Translations under genes and position numbers: made by a program
NCBI GenBank assembly: GCA_902628495.1
Contig: CACONH010000001.1
Span: 124,001 to 188,000 of the forward strand
Length of the DNA stretch: 64,000 bases
Direction: 5' to 3'
From: an uncultured Pelagibacteraceae bacterium
GTDB taxonomy: Bacteria; Pseudomonadota; Alphaproteobacteria; Pelagibacterales; Pelagibacteraceae
In this document: positions 40,350 through 50,562 of the stretch, piece by piece
Layout of the letters: each line of letters starts with the position of its first letter
Position numbering within the stretch: position 1 is the first letter of the stretch
Notes under the pieces: generated by a model
What the model was told of the DNA's origin: nothing
Databases searched by the model: none
The model's input: the letters and a program-made list of their open reading frames with translations, nothing else

Positions 40350-41681
40350 TTATTTGCCTATGCAAAAATCATTGAAAATACTCGATAAGATCTCCTCTAC
40401 ATCAACTTTACCAACAACTTTACCCAAAGTTCTTACAGCAACTCTTAAGTCCTCAGTGGCTTTATCGAAATCTTCGTTTATATTTTTATTTTTAAAATCT
40501 TGTAAAGATTGAATACAATTATTTAGATCAATCCTGTGTCGTTCTCTAGTAATAAAAACATCTGTACTTGTATATAATGATTTTTTTAAAATAAATTTAA
40601 TTTCTGATACTACTTTATCAATGTTCGTTTCTTTAAGGACTGAAATAGAAAAAGGATTATATTTTTTTAATTGCTCAGGAACTTTAAAATCATATAAATC
40701 TGTTTTATTAACTAATAAAATTGAGCTTTTATCGAATAAATCATTCAAAAACCCAAAGAATTCAACGTTTTTTGGCTCTATTATTACTATTCTTAGATCT
40801 GCTTCCTCTGCTTTTTTAAACGCTAGTTTTATACCTTCTTTCTCTATTATATCTTTTGAGGCCCTAATACCCGCAGTATCTGAAATTATAACTGGATATC
40901 CATCAAAATTTAAATGGGTTTCTAGAACATCTCTTGTTGTACCAGCTATTTCTGAAACAATTGAAACATCTCTTTTAGAAAAGTAATTCATTAAACTTGA
41001 TTTCCCTGAATTTGGAGGACCAACTATAGCAATTTTAAAGCCAGTTCTTATTTTTTCACCAACTTTATTATCATCAAGAATTTTTTTAATTTCTATTTCG
41101 ATATTTTCGACTTTACTTTTTATATTTACAATCACATTTTCGGGAATATCTTCTTCGGGAAAGTCTATTTTAGCTTCCATAGTCCCTAATATTTTAATAA
41201 TTTGTTCTCTAATATTTTCAAATTTTAAAAAACTTTTTCCTCTTATAATACTTTGCGCTTGATCAATCTGAATTTGTGTTTCTGCGGCTATTAAATCTCC
41301 TATTGCTTCTGCTTTTAGTATATTAATTTTACCGTTTACAAAAGCAAGCTTGGTAAATTCTCCTGGCTCGGCCAATCTACATTTTTGTGTTTCTAAAATT
41401 GTGTTTTGTACACTTTTGATAATAGCTCTACTACCATGCACGTGTAGTTCTGCCATATCCTCTCCTGTGTAGCTATTTGGTCCCGGAAACCATAAAACGA
41501 TAGCCTCATCTATCAAGCTAGAAGTGTTGATATTATACAATTTTAAAAGGCTTGCCATTCTTGGTCGTGGTAATTCCTTTTTAATTAGTTTTTTTATTAA
41601 ATTTTTTGTTTCTGGACCTGATATTCTGATGACGGCTACACCGGAAGAACCTGAAGCTGAAGATAAAGCACATATTGTCAT
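40350..41681 (-). CDS. mnmE: tRNA modification GTPase MnmE
   Basis: GPPNSGKSSLMNYF, EIAGTTRDVLE, C-terminal FCIGK. Confidence 0.97.
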   Translation of the reverse strand: MTICALSSASGSSGVAVIRISGPETKNLIKKLIKKELPRPRMASLLKLYNINTSSLIDEAIVLWFPGPNSYTGEDMAELHVHGSRAIIKSVQNTILETQKCRLAEPGEFTKLAFVNGKINILKAEAIGDLIAAETQIQIDQAQSIIRGKSFLKFENIREQIIKILGTMEAKIDFPEEDIPENVIVNIKSKVENIEIEIKKILDDNKVGEKIRTGFKIAIVGPPNSGKSSLMNYFSKRDVSIVSEIAGTTRDVLETHLNFDGYPVIISDTAGIRASKDIIEKEGIKLAFKKAEEADLRIVIIEPKNVEFFGFLNDLFDKSSILLVNKTDLYDFKVPEQLKKYNPFSISVLKETNIDKVVSEIKFILKKSLYTSTDVFITRERHRIDLNNCIQSLQDFKNKNINEDFDKATEDLRVAVRTLGKVVGKVDVEEILSSIFNDFCIGK

Positions 41682-41730
41682 ATCAATATTATATATTTAA
41701 AATTAGCAATGGATATAATTAAAATTTAGT

Positions 41731-42564
41731 ATGATTATATGGTTGGCTTCATACCCTAAAAGTGGAAATACATGGATGTGGTTTTTTATAAAATCATACT
41801 TTAACCCGCCAAACAAAAAATTTTCTATAAATCACGATAAAGACGATCCATATTTATTGGAGACATTTCCTACAGAAAGAGGGTTTAATGAATTAAATAT
41901 AAATTATCAAGATTTTTTTGATATCTCGAAAAACTGGATAAATTTACAATCTTTAATAAATTTGAATAATAAAACCAATTATTTAAAAACACACAATGCA
42001 ATGTGTACAATTAATAATAATAAATTTACAGATTTAAACAATACCTTGGGTGCAATCCATATCGTTAGAGATCCAAGAGATGTTTTGGTGTCATATTCTA
42101 GTTATAAAAGTGAAAATATTGATAAAACTTTAGAAATTTTACTTTCAAATGATTCTTATGAATATTCAAAGTTTAACGATAAATTTTATAAAAGAAGCTT
42201 AATGGGAAGTTGGTCTAGTCATTATAATTCTTGGAAAAACTATAAATCAAAGGAAACATTGTTAGTAAAATATGAAGATATGGTAAATAAATCAAATACA
42301 ACTTTTTTAAAAGTTTTAAACTATCTTAAAAAAATTACTAAAATTGAAATTAATCATAATAAGTTAAACCGTGCAATTGATGAAACATCATTTGAAAATC
42401 TTAAAAACTTAGAGATAAAGGAAGGTTTTAAAGTAAATCCATCAAAAAAACCTTTTTTTAGAAAAGGCAAAGTTGGTGATTGGAAAGAGAAATTAAATAA
42501 AGATCAGACTCAGAAAATTGAGAAAGCTTTTAAAGCTGAAATGATTGAACTTGGTTATTTATAA
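41731..42564 (+). CDS. Sulfotransferase-family protein
   Basis: WLASYPKSGNTWMWFFI (PAPS 5'-phosphosulfate loop), VRDPRDVLVSY. Confidence 0.88.
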   Translation: MIIWLASYPKSGNTWMWFFIKSYFNPPNKKFSINHDKDDPYLLETFPTERGFNELNINYQDFFDISKNWINLQSLINLNNKTNYLKTHNAMCTINNNKFTDLNNTLGAIHIVRDPRDVLVSYSSYKSENIDKTLEILLSNDSYEYSKFNDKFYKRSLMGSWSSHYNSWKNYKSKETLLVKYEDMVNKSNTTFLKVLNYLKKITKIEINHNKLNRAIDETSFENLKNLEIKEGFKVNPSKKPFFRKGKVGDWKEKLNKDQTQKIEKAFKAEMIELGYL

Positions 42565-42567
42565 ATT

Positions 42568-43839
42568 TTAAGCAGGTTTATTCATTGAAGTAAAAAACTC
42601 TGAATTAGATTTAGTAGCTTTTAACTTTGAATTAATAAACTCTATAGCATCCATAGATCCCATTGGAGCAATTATTCTTCTTAAAACATTCATTTTTTGA
42701 AGATCATTTTTGTCAAATAATAATTCTTCTCTTCTTGTTCCAGATTTAGTTATGTCTATAGCTGGGAAAATTCTTTTTTCTGAAATCTTTCTATCAAGTA
42801 TTGTTTCACTATTTCCTGTTCCTTTAAATTCTTCAAAAATTACCTCATCCATTCTGCTTCCAGTATCAATTAATGCTGTAGCTATAATTGTTAAAGATCC
42901 TCCTTCTTCGATGTTTCTTGCAGCACCAAAAAATCTTTTTGGTCTTTGAAGAGCATTAGCATCAACACCTCCTGTTAAAACTTTTCCTGAGCTTGGAACA
43001 ACTGCATTATAAGCTCTGCCTAAACGAGTGATAGAATCTAGTAAAATAATTACATCTTTTTTATGCTCTGTTAGTCTTTTAGCTTTTTCAATTACCATTT
43101 CTGCAACAGCAACGTGTCTTTGAGCTGGCTCATCAAAAGTGGAACTAATAACTTCTCCTTTAACTGTTCTTTGCATGTCTGTAACCTCCTCAGGTCTTTC
43201 ATCGATCAATAATACCATCAACGAACACTCGGGATGATTTGCTGTTATTGAATTTGCAATACTTTGGAGTATCATGGTTTTCCCAGCCTTAGGTGGAGAG
43301 ATAATTAATGATCTTTGACCTTTCCCTATGGGGCTGACTAGATCAATTAATCTTGATGTTAAATCAGGTTTTTTTTCAGTTTTATTACTTTCGATTTCCA
43401 TAACTAATTGTTTATTAGGGTACAGAGGAGTTAAGTTATCAAAAGCTATTTTGTGTCTAGACTTTGCAGGATCTTCATTATTTATTTTGCTAACTTGTAA
43501 TAGAGCAAAATACCTTTCACCCTCTTTAGGAGCTCTCACAGGGCCTTCCACAGTATCTCCAGTTCTAAGACCAAATTTTCTTATTTGGCTCGGGCTTACG
43601 TAAATATCATCTGCGCCTGGTAAATAATTTGATTCCAGTGCTCTAAGAAAACCAAATCCATCTTGTAATAATTGTAAAACACCCATACCAGTTATTTCCT
43701 CGCCTTTTTCAGCAAGCTTTTTAAGTATGGCAAATAAAATTTCTTGTTTTCTTAAAGTGCTGGCATTTTCTATTCCAAGCTCTTCTGCTTGTGTAATAAG
43801 CTGTGCTGGGGGATTTTTTTTAAGTTCTTCGATTTTCAT
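42568..43839 (-). CDS. rho: Transcription termination factor Rho
   Basis: [37 protein letters not shown]. Confidence 0.98.
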   Translation of the reverse strand: MKIEELKKNPPAQLITQAEELGIENASTLRKQEILFAILKKLAEKGEEITGMGVLQLLQDGFGFLRALESNYLPGADDIYVSPSQIRKFGLRTGDTVEGPVRAPKEGERYFALLQVSKINNEDPAKSRHKIAFDNLTPLYPNKQLVMEIESNKTEKKPDLTSRLIDLVSPIGKGQRSLIISPPKAGKTMILQSIANSITANHPECSLMVLLIDERPEEVTDMQRTVKGEVISSTFDEPAQRHVAVAEMVIEKAKRLTEHKKDVIILLDSITRLGRAYNAVVPSSGKVLTGGVDANALQRPKRFFGAARNIEEGGSLTIIATALIDTGSRMDEVIFEEFKGTGNSETILDRKISEKRIFPAIDITKSGTRREELLFDKNDLQKMNVLRRIIAPMGSMDAIEFINSKLKATKSNSEFFTSMNKPA

Positions 43840-43947
43840 AATGAGGATTTAATTAAGATTTGATAATACTAATATATATGATTATTGTGTTTTTTCAACC
43901 TTTTAAGAAAATAAAAATTCTGATAAAATCATATTAAACGTTAAAAA

Positions 43948-44364
43948 ATGGAACAACAAACAGAATTTACAGTTTTTGGTAAAAATATAGAGCAATTATC
44001 TATTTATTATGGATTTTTTTTATTTTTGTGGGGAGTGATAGTAAGTCTAATATCTGGCAGCACATCTTTTACATCTTATATCCCAAGTTATTTTGGAAGT
44101 GTTGTTGTCTTATTTTCATATCTATCTATAAAATTTAGCAATAGGAAAAAATTATTTATGCATATAGTTGCTCTGACAGGATTTTTAATAGTGCTTGGAG
44201 GAATTGATGTAATACGAACAACATTAAATGGCAAATTGTTTGATAATTACTGGGCGGATATGTCTAAAATAATGATGTTAATAACTGGAGTTTTATTTGT
44301 TTATTTTTGTTTTATGTCATTTAGGTACGCACGAAAAATGGCAAACAAAGAAATTAATAATTAG
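43948..44364 (+). CDS. Small four-TM membrane protein, unknown function
   Basis: Hydrophobicity by eye; no family recognised. Confidence 0.55.
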   Translation: MEQQTEFTVFGKNIEQLSIYYGFFLFLWGVIVSLISGSTSFTSYIPSYFGSVVVLFSYLSIKFSNRKKLFMHIVALTGFLIVLGGIDVIRTTLNGKLFDNYWADMSKIMMLITGVLFVYFCFMSFRYARKMANKEINN

Positions 44365-44875
44365 ATAATTCTTTAGAAAATTTTTTGACCTTTGCCCAAT
44401 CTGTAAATTCATAAGAATGACTAATATCAGTCGGACCTTTTGTTATAAACATTATAAGCCTTATCACTAATTTATTAAAAAGGTTATAATTAGGATAGTC
44501 TACTTTTCCGGCAAATACCTCAATTTTTTTTGGTCTCCAATTTGTTTTTTTTAAAAATTTCTTTATGTAAGGATTTGTGTCTGGTGTGTTTTTTTCATTT
44601 TTGCGAGCTACTACATTCACTGAAAAGAATGCATTTTTTTTTGTTTCTAGTATTTTAATATTGTACTTTATAAATTTGAATAAATTTGATTTATAATTTC
44701 CATATCTTATACTTGCCCCCAGTATAATTTGATCATAATTATTAATATTAAGATGAAAGGCGTCTTCTAGAGGTAATATTTCGACAAACTCTTTATTATT
44801 AAAATTTTCTCTAATAACTTCACAAATTTTTTTTGTTTGACCGTCTGTGCTTGAGTATATTATTAACGATTTCAT
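44354..44875 (-). CDS. hemG: Flavodoxin-fold protoporphyrinogen oxidase HemG
   Basis: LIIYSSTDGQTKKIC, IILGASIRYG, FSVNVVARK; next to hemH. Confidence 0.85.
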   Translation of the reverse strand: MKSLIIYSSTDGQTKKICEVIRENFNNKEFVEILPLEDAFHLNINNYDQIILGASIRYGNYKSNLFKFIKYNIKILETKKNAFFSVNVVARKNEKNTPDTNPYIKKFLKKTNWRPKKIEVFAGKVDYPNYNLFNKLVIRLIMFITKGPTDISHSYEFTDWAKVKKFSKELSNY

Positions 44876-45876
44876 TAACTATTTATAATATATTTATTCA
44901 CCAAATGGTTAAGAAGGTCTATGTGATCAGGATCATCATTTAGGCACGGCACAGTATCAAAATTTAAACCTCCTGCTTTTAGAAAGCTTTCTTTGCCTTG
45001 TATTGAAATTTCCTCTAAAGTCTCTACACAATCTGAAGAAAATCCAGGGCAAATAACTAGTAAATTCTTAACTCCTTCATTGGGTAGACTTTCTAGAGTT
45101 TTATCTGTGTATGGCTGTAACCATTCCTGTGGTCCAAATCTAGATTGGAAAGTTGTCATAATTTTTATATCCGTATAACTCTCCGATAAAAGTCTAGAAG
45201 TTTTTTGACAATAACACTGATAAGGATCACCTTTATCAAAATATTTTTTTGGGATACCATGATAAGATGCAAGTATTAAATCAGGCTTCCAATTAATTTT
45301 GGATAATTTTTTTTGAATACTTTTAGCAAGTGCTTTTATATAAAGTGGTTCAGACTCATAATGTGGAATAATTTGCAAGCTTGGCTGCCAGCGCATCTGC
45401 ATCAAAGTTTTATAGACCTCATCACAAACTGTTGCAGTAGTAGCTGCTGCATACTGAGGATATAATGGTAAAATAACAAGATTTTCGCAACCTTTGTCTT
45501 TAAGCTCGTCGATCTTGCTTCTGATGCTTGGAGATCCATACCTCATAGCATATTCTACAATTTTATTTTTGTTATTTAATTTTTCAGATAATTTTTGTGA
45601 TTGCATAATTGTGTAGTGTCTGAGCGGTGACATATTTTTGTCTTTCATCCAGATTTCTTTATAAGCTTTGGCCGTTTTAGATGGTCTAAATGTCAAAATA
45701 AATAGATTTAATATTATCTTCCATATAAAAGGGTTGACTTCAATGACTCGTCTATCTGACAAAAATTCTTTGAGATATTTTCTGATGTCCCACCAGCCAG
45801 TGCTATCTGGCGTACCAAGGTTAATTAATAATATGCCTGTTTTTCCGTATTTAACTTCTGGATGTTTATTGTTCAT
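44875..45876 (-). CDS. hemH: Ferrochelatase
   Basis: TGILLINLGTPDST, LPLYPQYAAATTATV, SYHGIPKKY. Confidence 0.97.
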   Translation of the reverse strand: MNNKHPEVKYGKTGILLINLGTPDSTGWWDIRKYLKEFLSDRRVIEVNPFIWKIILNLFILTFRPSKTAKAYKEIWMKDKNMSPLRHYTIMQSQKLSEKLNNKNKIVEYAMRYGSPSIRSKIDELKDKGCENLVILPLYPQYAAATTATVCDEVYKTLMQMRWQPSLQIIPHYESEPLYIKALAKSIQKKLSKINWKPDLILASYHGIPKKYFDKGDPYQCYCQKTSRLLSESYTDIKIMTTFQSRFGPQEWLQPYTDKTLESLPNEGVKNLLVICPGFSSDCVETLEEISIQGKESFLKAGGLNFDTVPCLNDDPDHIDLLNHLVNKYIINS

Positions 45877-46874
45877 TAGTAATTTTTAATTAATTTCACT
45901 AAATAATCTACCATACTTGGATCTGTATTAGGAAGAACACCATGTCCTAGATTGAAAATGTAAGGTTTATCTTTAAAAATATCCAAATATTTAAGAGTAT
46001 TTCTTTTTAACTCCTCTTTATTTCCAAGTAACAAATTTGGGTTTAAGCCTCCTTGAACCGTTATATCTATCGTATTAGCAATTTCTATAGGGTTTACATT
46101 GTAGTCTATACTGACAACATTTGGCTTAACTAATGCAACATATTTTTTATAATTTTTGATATCCTTTGGAAAACATATTGATGGAATTTTCTTAGATTTA
46201 ATGAAATTGACTAGATTATTTGTTGGTTTATAAACATAATTTTCTAAATCTTCTTCATTTAGAAGTCCTGCCCAGCTATCAAAAATCTGGATAATTGTTG
46301 CGCCACTTTTGATTTGATTATCTATATGTATTTTTAAAAATTTTATAATAATTTCTAATAATTCATTAACAAATATCTTGTCACTTAGATGTTTTTTAAA
46401 GTTACCGTCTTTAGGAGATTTTTTGTGTAACATATAAACAAGAATTGTCCACGGAGCACCAACAAATCCAATGAGATCCTTATCTTGAAGCTCTTTCTTC
46501 ATTTTGGTTATTTTTAAGGAATTATAAACTGGTTGTAGTTTTTTAATATAATCATTTTCACTAATTTTAGATAATTTACTAATATTTATTTCACCTAATT
46601 CTGGCCCAAAATCTTTTTTAAAATTTACTGGCTGACCTAATGCATATGGTAGCAATAAAATATCAGAAAAAATGATTGCTGCATCAAAGTTAAATCTTTT
46701 TAGTGGTTGTACTGTAATTTCGGAAGATAAATTTTCATTTAAACACAAATCTATAAAATTAGGATTTTTAGATCTTATTTCCCTAAACTCAGGTAAATAT
46801 CTACCTGCTTGTCTCATCAACCAAATGCAATTATTTCTAGATTTCTTATTTATACAATTTTGTATAGGTGTCAT
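45876..46874 (-). CDS. hemE: Uroporphyrinogen decarboxylase
   Basis: IWLMRQAGRYLPEFREIR, FNLGHGVLPNTDP. Confidence 0.97.
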   Translation of the reverse strand: MTPIQNCINKKSRNNCIWLMRQAGRYLPEFREIRSKNPNFIDLCLNENLSSEITVQPLKRFNFDAAIIFSDILLLPYALGQPVNFKKDFGPELGEINISKLSKISENDYIKKLQPVYNSLKITKMKKELQDKDLIGFVGAPWTILVYMLHKKSPKDGNFKKHLSDKIFVNELLEIIIKFLKIHIDNQIKSGATIIQIFDSWAGLLNEEDLENYVYKPTNNLVNFIKSKKIPSICFPKDIKNYKKYVALVKPNVVSIDYNVNPIEIANTIDITVQGGLNPNLLLGNKEELKRNTLKYLDIFKDKPYIFNLGHGVLPNTDPSMVDYLVKLIKNY

Positions 46875-47157
46875 AATTAAGATTAAGTAATATTTATATT
46901 ATTTGTAGTAGAGATGTTAATATTGAATATTACTATTTTTTAACACTTTTATAACATTTTTTTCACAATTAATTTGTTTAAAAAAAACCTTAAAAATAAG
47001 GGTGATCTTGATTAATACAAATTTATTCAAAAAGCAGTATATTGGTTATAAACATGTTTTAAAATGTTATTAAAAAGCTTTTTTTTGATTTTAGATGCTA
47101 GAATTTGCAAGTTTGTTAATAAGCTAATATTAATACAAAATTCTTTATTAATTATAC
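46875..47157. other. Putative chromosomal replication origin (oriC)
   Basis: hemE/ppsR intergenic, AT-rich; DnaA-box-like TTTTTCACA (46959), TTATTCAAA (47023), TTATAAACA (47046), reverse TTATTAACA (47114-47122); TTAA-N7-TTAA at 47059-47073; genes diverge. Confidence 0.75.
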
Positions 47158-47982
47158 ATGAGTAATACATATGAAATTTATTTAGTCTCAGATTCAACTG
47201 GTGAGACACTGGAAAGAATATTCTTAGCCATTAGGGCTCAGTTTAAAAATTTCAATTATAAAATGCATTATTTTTCTTTTACACGAACTGAAAACCAGAT
47301 TTTAAAAATTATAGAAAACTCTGCTAAAAATAAGAATTCTATTTTCTTGTATACAATAGTAGATAATAAGCTTGCTCAATTTTTATCAACAGAATGTAAC
47401 AAAAAAAAAATTCCTTGTTTTGGCGTATTAGGTGATCTCATTTTAACTTTCTCAAAATTATTAAATCAAGAAGCAAGCCACATTCCAAGTGGACAATATA
47501 CTATGAACGAAGATTATTATAAAAAGATCGAAGCTATCCAATTTACTATGAACCATGATGATGGAAACTCATTAGATGATATAGGCAAATCTGATATAAT
47601 TTTACTAGGAGTTAGTAGAACAAGTAAAACACCTACTTCAATTTACTTAGCAAACAAAGGTATGAAAATTTCTAATATACCATTAGTAAACGAGCAATCA
47701 GTTCCAGAATTTTTAAAAGAAAAACCAAACTTGACTTGTGTCATAGGCCTAACAGCAGAGCCAGATAGATTAGTAGATTTAAGAAAAAATAGGATGCAAT
47801 CTATAAAAGAGAATGAAAATAAAAATTACATTGATTTTGAAAAAATTAAAAATGAAATAGAAATTTCAAAAAAACTTTTTCAAAAATACAATTGGCCGAC
47901 AATAGATGTCACAAGAAAATCAGTAGAAGAAACTGCAGCCTCTATACTTAAAATTCACGATATATTTAATCATAATGAATAA
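47158..47982 (+). CDS. ppsR: Pyruvate,phosphate dikinase regulatory protein (DUF299)
   Basis: IYLVSDSTGETLERI, LLGVSRTSKTPTSIYLANKG. Confidence 0.94.
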   Translation: MSNTYEIYLVSDSTGETLERIFLAIRAQFKNFNYKMHYFSFTRTENQILKIIENSAKNKNSIFLYTIVDNKLAQFLSTECNKKKIPCFGVLGDLILTFSKLLNQEASHIPSGQYTMNEDYYKKIEAIQFTMNHDDGNSLDDIGKSDIILLGVSRTSKTPTSIYLANKGMKISNIPLVNEQSVPEFLKEKPNLTCVIGLTAEPDRLVDLRKNRMQSIKENENKNYIDFEKIKNEIEISKKLFQKYNWPTIDVTRKSVEETAASILKIHDIFNHNE

Positions 47983-48559
47983 AATAATATTAGCTTCAAA
48001 AAGTGAGGTTAGAAAAAAAATCTTATTAGAGAATGGTATTTCTTGTAATGTTGAACCTTCTAGAATTGATGAGGATGTTATTAAGGAGTCGCTTTTAAAA
48101 GATGGCGCAACACCAGAAATAATTTCTAAGAATCTTGCAGAATTAAAAGCAAATAAAATAAGCGACAAAAACCCAGATGAGCTAGTTTTAGGTGCAGACA
48201 GCGTAATAGATTTAGATGGTCAAATTATCTCAAAACCTAAAACACGAGAAGAAGCCTTTAATATTTTGAAAAAAATGAACGGCAAAAGTCACTTTTTAAT
48301 CAGTTCAGTTTGTATTTCTAAAAAGGGAAATATGATATGGAATTACACTGATAAGGCAGAATTAGTTATGAAAGACTTTAATGAAAATGAGTTAAAAAAT
48401 TATTTGTCCAAAATATCTGACAAGAATCTTTACGCATATAATGTTTATCAAATAGAAGGCGAAGGAAAAAAATTATTTAGTGAAATAAAGGGTGACAAAA
48501 ATACCATAATGGGACTACCGATAACAAAAATTAAAAGTTATCTACAGGAGCATAAATGA
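47975..48559 (+). CDS. maf: Maf-like nucleotide pyrophosphatase
   Basis: IILASKSEVRKKILLENG, VLGADSVIDLDGQII. Confidence 0.92.
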   Translation: MNKIILASKSEVRKKILLENGISCNVEPSRIDEDVIKESLLKDGATPEIISKNLAELKANKISDKNPDELVLGADSVIDLDGQIISKPKTREEAFNILKKMNGKSHFLISSVCISKKGNMIWNYTDKAELVMKDFNENELKNYLSKISDKNLYAYNVYQIEGEGKKLFSEIKGDKNTIMGLPITKIKSYLQEHK

Positions 48560-49338
48560 AAAAATTTTTTGTAGTTGGTAACCCTATAAGCCATTCTCTT
48601 TCTCCCGAATTACATAATTTTTGGATTAAAAAAAATAAAATTAATGCTGTTTATGACAAAATTAAATTAGAAGAGTCAGAATTGAAAGATTTTATTAATA
48701 AATTAAGAAATGATGAGATACACGGAATAAACGTAACAGTTCCTTTTAAAAATAAAGTTATAAAATATTTAGATAAATTAAGTCTAGAAGTTGAAACAAC
48801 TGACTCTGTTAATACTATTTATAAAAGTGGAGACGATATAATTGGGCACAATACAGATGTTGCTGGGTTTGAATTAGGTTTAAGACACTCGAAAATTAAT
48901 GTTCTACATAAATCAATTTTAATTTTGGGAGCAGGCGGCGTTGTTCCCTCAATTATTTATTCTTTACTAAGTATGGGATGTAAAAAAATATTTTTATCAA
49001 ACAGAACTATTGAGAAGGCTGAAAATATTAAAAAGAAATTTAATGAAGTCGAAGTATTAAAATGGGGAAAAATACCTGATTTCGATATAGTTATAAATGC
49101 TACAAGCGTCGGTCTAAAAGATGATAGTTTAGATTTAGATCTTAAGACAAAGGATAAAATTTTCTACGATATAATTTACAATCCAAAAGAAACCCAATTT
49201 TTAAAAAAAGCTAAAGAAAATGGTAACAGAATTGAGAACGGTATGTTTATGTTTATTTATCAGGCCAACCAATCTTTTTCAATATGGAACAACGTAATAC
49301 CAAAAATTGATGAGGAAGTTTTAAATTTAATAGGATGA
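48556..49338 (+). CDS. aroE: Shikimate dehydrogenase
   Basis: FFVVGNPISHSLSPELHNFW, GINVTVPFK, GHNTDVAGF. Confidence 0.96.
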   Translation: MKKFFVVGNPISHSLSPELHNFWIKKNKINAVYDKIKLEESELKDFINKLRNDEIHGINVTVPFKNKVIKYLDKLSLEVETTDSVNTIYKSGDDIIGHNTDVAGFELGLRHSKINVLHKSILILGAGGVVPSIIYSLLSMGCKKIFLSNRTIEKAENIKKKFNEVEVLKWGKIPDFDIVINATSVGLKDDSLDLDLKTKDKIFYDIIYNPKETQFLKKAKENGNRIENGMFMFIYQANQSFSIWNNVIPKIDEEVLNLIG

Positions 49339-49922
49339 TCAAAATTAGCTTAGTAGGGGATATTGGTTCAGGCAAAACGTACATTTCAAAACTATTTAGA
49401 GCCCCTTGTTTTTTTGCAGATATAGAGGTCGAAAGACTTTACAAAAGCGGGAGACAGTGCTTCAATAAATTGAAAAAAAAATTTCCTCAATTTATAAAAA
49501 CTTTTCCAATTAAAAAAATTGAACTATCAAATACGATCAAAAGTAATTCTTCCAACCTAAAAAGTATTGGTTTGATAGTTCATCCTTTTATTAGAAAAAA
49601 GCTAAATATTTTTTTAAAAAAAAATAGAAAAAAGAAAATTGTTGTTCTAGACATACCGTTATATTTAGAAAATAAAATGTGCAAAAGTGATGACGTTATC
49701 ATATTTCTTAAAACTAAAAAAAAAGATGTGGATAAAAAATTAAAAAAGAGAAAAAACTTTAATCAAAAGTTAATAAATATTCTTAGAAAATCCCAATTTA
49801 CATTGAAACAAAAAAAAAATAAATCAAACTATGTTTTGGTGAATAATTATAATAGTGCTATTATGAAGAGAAAAGTTAGAATACTTAAAGCTAAGATATT
49901 AAATGATAGAAGTAGTACTTGA
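49335..49922 (+). CDS. coaE: Dephospho-CoA kinase (divergent)
   Basis: SLVGDIGSGKTYISKLF, VVLDIPLYLENKM; syntenic between aroE and dnaQ. Confidence 0.8.
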   Translation: MIKISLVGDIGSGKTYISKLFRAPCFFADIEVERLYKSGRQCFNKLKKKFPQFIKTFPIKKIELSNTIKSNSSNLKSIGLIVHPFIRKKLNIFLKKNRKKKIVVLDIPLYLENKMCKSDDVIIFLKTKKKDVDKKLKKRKNFNQKLINILRKSQFTLKQKKNKSNYVLVNNYNSAIMKRKVRILKAKILNDRSST

Positions 49923-50562
49923 TACGGAAACAACAGGCTTGTCAGTTGCCAAAGGTCACCGTATTGTTGAAATAGGCTGCATCGAATTAAAAAATCAATT
50001 ACCAACTAACAAAACTTTCCATTGTTATTTAAATCCACAAAGAAAAGTATCTGAAGATGCTATTAAAGTTCACGGTTATACAGATGAATTTCTTGCTGAT
50101 AAAAAGAAATTTTTTGATGTTGTTGATGATTTTCTAAAATTTATACAAAATAAAAAACTAGTAATACATAACGCAGAATTTGATATTTCACACATTAATA
50201 ATGAGCTTAAATTAATAGGTAAGCCCACAATATCCAAAGATAATGTTATTGATACTTTAGACATAGCAAGAGAAAAATTTCCCGGATCTTCAATAAGCTT
50301 GGATGCATTATGTAAAAGGTTCAGGATTGACAATTCTAGAAGAAAATTTCACACAGCATTAATCGACTGTGAGCTTTTATCTAAAGTTTATATTAATTTA
50401 ACTGATCAGAAAGAACCTAGATTAAATTTTCATACAGAAGAAATTATTAATACAAATAATTCTAATAAAATAGACTATTGTAAAAAAATAATTCAACCAA
50501 CAGAAGATGAATTAGAAAATCACAAAGTTTTCATGAAAAAATCTTTAAAAAAAATTGTTTAA
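49903..50562 (+). CDS. dnaQ: DNA polymerase III epsilon subunit
   Basis: EVVLDTETTGLSVAKGHRIVEIGCIEL, VIHNAEFDISHIN. Confidence 0.96.
   Translation: MIEVVLDTETTGLSVAKGHRIVEIGCIELKNQLPTNKTFHCYLNPQRKVSEDAIKVHGYTDEFLADKKKFFDVVDDFLKFIQNKKLVIHNAEFDISHINNELKLIGKPTISKDNVIDTLDIAREKFPGSSISLDALCKRFRIDNSRRKFHTALIDCELLSKVYINLTDQKEPRLNFHTEEIINTNNSNKIDYCKKIIQPTEDELENHKVFMKKSLKKIV

Noticed and set aside
46977-46997. Second TTAA pair near oriC as a CtrA site
   Set aside because: Spacing is N8, not N7.
47027-47209. Minus ORF across the putative oriC
   Set aside because: Overlaps the ppsR start and is antisense; the intergenic interpretation is better supported.
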